Positions 12,301 to 13,801 of a stretch of 13,801 nt of DNA are shown one piece after another. Below the pieces are notes generated by a model, which did not search any database, was not told the origin of the DNA, and was given only the letters and a program-made list of their open reading frames with translations. The translations under genes and the position numbers were made by a program. The stretch's first letter is position 1; each line of letters starts with the position of its first letter. Origin of the DNA: Thermoplasmatales archaeon (GTDB taxonomy: Archaea > Thermoplasmatota > E2 > DHVEG-1). Where the stretch lies: positions 1 to 13,801 of the forward strand of contig JAGMDE010000055.1 of the NCBI GenBank assembly GCA_023128855.1, given 5' to 3'.

Positions 12301-13801
12301 AGTTCAATCCCCTTTGATTCTATAACGGTTACACCACCTGCTGGAAGGACTCTATCAACAGAATCGACATTTACATCAAATGCCTTAGCAATTTTTCTGG
12401 CAATTTCATTCTTTTTAATTCCGCCTGGTTGTAGTACAACATACCTTTTTGCTCTTTTTTGAATTGCATCTATAGGTCCTGCCATTATCTTTTTTTCATC
12501 TTGAATATCTATCTCACCAACTGCTATTTCAAGTTTACATCTATGATAGTTTCTTTTACCGCGAATAATAAATGCTCCTTTTGGAACAAATTCTCCACTT
12601 TGAGCTGTTTTACTGACTTGTTCAGGTAAAACCCAATATGCTTGGGCTTCAGCAAATTGCTTCCATGCTTTTGAATATGATGCTGCAAAAATACAAGCTT
12701 CCTCAAGAGTTTTTTCAGTAATTTCTATTATTTCATCATTAATTCCTTTGCTCTTAATAATGATACTCGGTGCACCTTGAATATCAGCATGAGCGTACCT
12801 ATCACCTTCTTTTAAGTATTTTTTTACAACTAGATCATTGTTCTTTGCGTCTTTCCCACCTATTACAATGTTTCCATCACTTGAAATAAACCATCTATAT
12901 TTTTCAAACCAGAGCAGGCTTACTTTTTTAATTTGCTTTTTTTCCGCTTCTTTCTTTTTTTCTTTCATATCTTCATTTTTAGCAAGAATAATTTGCTCTT
13001 TTGTTTTTTTAGCTGATTTTTCTGCTCCGTTCTTTTTACTTCTTAATTTTTTATTATCATCATATGCCTTTTCAGCATTTTCTGAGACAGTTTTTCTAAA
13101 ATTTATTTTAATTTCGAAGATTTTACCAGATATATCTTTTAAATTCAAAATAAGTAGATTTTCAAGTGGATCAAACTTTTTTACGATGTCTTTTTCATTG
13201 GTCCTCTTAATTTCAACTTCTTTCTCTTTTAAATCCAAGATATCTTTAATTTCTGAAAGTAATTCTTCGATTTCTTGGTAATTCAAATAAATAAGATCTC
13301 CTTCTAATTTTTTTAACTTAATTTGACTTTCTAGATTTGTCACCGCCTCCTGTTGTTGTACAAGCTGTCTATTTAATTTCCCAATTAATTCTTGGGTTTT
13401 ACTATCGCTCTTCTTTTCCACAATTTTTTGTTCTATGAAATTTTCTAAACCATTACTTAAATTATCAATATTTACAAATTCAACATTTGTATAACTTTCA
13501 AATTTAAAAGGCAAAATATCAATAATTTCACCATCTTTTTTAACTAGAACTGGATCAATTTTTTTATCCTTAAATAATTTTAAAAAGTCGGTAAAAGACT
13601 CGTATAATTTGGTAATTATATTCTGTTCAATTTCATCAATTTTCAATTTTTTATCAACATTACCCCTGATGCATATTTCTTCCGCAATTGGACCGCTTAG
13701 GTTTAAATTTACAGCAAGAGTTCGTACTATGTCAGCATTGCTTTCTTTTAGTAGATCTGTAAATTGCTCTTTTGATAAATTAAATGGATTTATTTGAGCT
13801 G
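12297..13801 (-). CDS. rqcH: Archaeal RqcH/Rqc2 homolog (NFACT family), 5' end outside the window
   Basis: RqcH/Rqc2 binds the large subunit carrying a stuck peptidyl-tRNA and directs C-terminal tailing. The first conventional start in frame is TTG at 13646, but the frame is open to the window edge. The extra 51 residues are clearly NFACT-N sequence (FTDLLKESNADIVRTL, SGPIAEEICIRGNVD). The gene is therefore partial, with 500 residues visible and perhaps 150 or more missing, including the region expected to hold the catalytic N-terminal motif. A long charged coiled coil follows (about in-window residues 130-290, with EKKKEAEKKQIKK). The NFACT-R domain is at about 297-430, with WFEKYRWFISSDGNIVIGG, DAKNND, YAHADIQGAPSIII and the RGKRNYHR segment. 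The C-terminus ends in VLPAGGVTVIESKGIEL. It overlaps pelota by 4 bp. Confidence 0.94.
   Translation of the reverse strand, partial: AQINPFNLSKEQFTDLLKESNADIVRTLAVNLNLSGPIAEEICIRGNVDKKLKIDEIEQNIITKLYESFTDFLKLFKDKKIDPVLVKKDGEIIDILPFKFESYTNVEFVNIDNLSNGLENFIEQKIVEKKSDSKTQELIGKLNRQLVQQQEAVTNLESQIKLKKLEGDLIYLNYQEIEELLSEIKDILDLKEKEVEIKRTNEKDIVKKFDPLENLLILNLKDISGKIFEIKINFRKTVSENAEKAYDDNKKLRSKKNGAEKSAKKTKEQIILAKNEDMKEKKKEAEKKQIKKVSLLWFEKYRWFISSDGNIVIGGKDAKNNDLVVKKYLKEGDRYAHADIQGAPSIIIKSKGINDEIIEITEKTLEEACIFAASYSKAWKQFAEAQAYWVLPEQVSKTAQSGEFVPKGAFIIRGKRNYHRCKLEIAVGEIDIQDEKKIMAGPIDAIQKRAKRYVVLQPGGIKKNEIARKIAKAFDVNVDSVDRVLPAGGVTVIESKGIEL

Noticed and set aside
12838..13281. 147-codon plus-strand frame opposite rqcH
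   Set aside because: It is rich in Phe and Ser because it mirrors the Lys/Glu-rich coiled coil on the other strand; it has no promoter and no recognisable domain.
13644..13646. TTG as the true start of rqcH
   Set aside because: The 51 residues upstream match the NFACT-N domain, so the gene continues past the window edge.

Overview
The window looks like chromosomal DNA of an AT-rich archaeon. The evidence is an archaeal gene set (PurS plus small PurL, a UPF0200 nucleotide kinase-like protein, aPelota, RqcH), two tRNA genes with bulge-helix-bulge introns and no encoded CCA, and TATA boxes placed so that transcripts would start a few bases before the start codon. Several exported proteins with one short N-terminal anchor recall Thermoplasmata-related lineages, but that placement is only an impression. 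I see no insertion sequence, CRISPR array or phage gene.

Layout. Bases 1-99 hold a possible 3' end of a plus-strand gene with an ACT-like ending. Then on the minus strand come purL (131-2485) and purS (2503-2751), one operon with a leaderless-type promoter before purS. Next are a UPF0200 P-loop protein (start best set at 3348) and an ACT-domain putative regulator (3383 to about 4056) whose N-terminus is cut off by a missing start codon or a one-base frameshift. A tRNA island follows: tRNA-Leu(UAG) with a 44-nt intron on the minus strand, a 71-aa zinc protein, and on the plus strand an initiator tRNA-Met whose acceptor stem is interrupted by a 32-nt intron.

From 4794 the plus strand carries an ICMT/PEMT-like membrane methyltransferase and a 416-aa zinc-ribbon membrane protein that ends 2 bp from the convergent purM. 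purM and an exported caspase-like protease (8007-9308) diverge from one palindromic TATA element. amrS (radical SAM) and an anchored 253-aa protein of unknown function follow. The window ends with minus-strand pelota and rqcH overlapping by ATGA; rqcH runs off the right edge.

How the genes connect: PurS, PurL and PurM serve consecutive steps of de novo purine synthesis (FGAR to FGAM to AIR), although purM lies apart from purSL and purQ is not in the window. Pelota and RqcH belong to one process, rescue of stalled ribosomes and tailing of the blocked nascent chain. The most unusual feature is the initiator tRNA gene. Its intron lies between nucleotides 4 and 5, its bulge-helix-bulge needs the 5' leader, and it has C instead of U at position 33.
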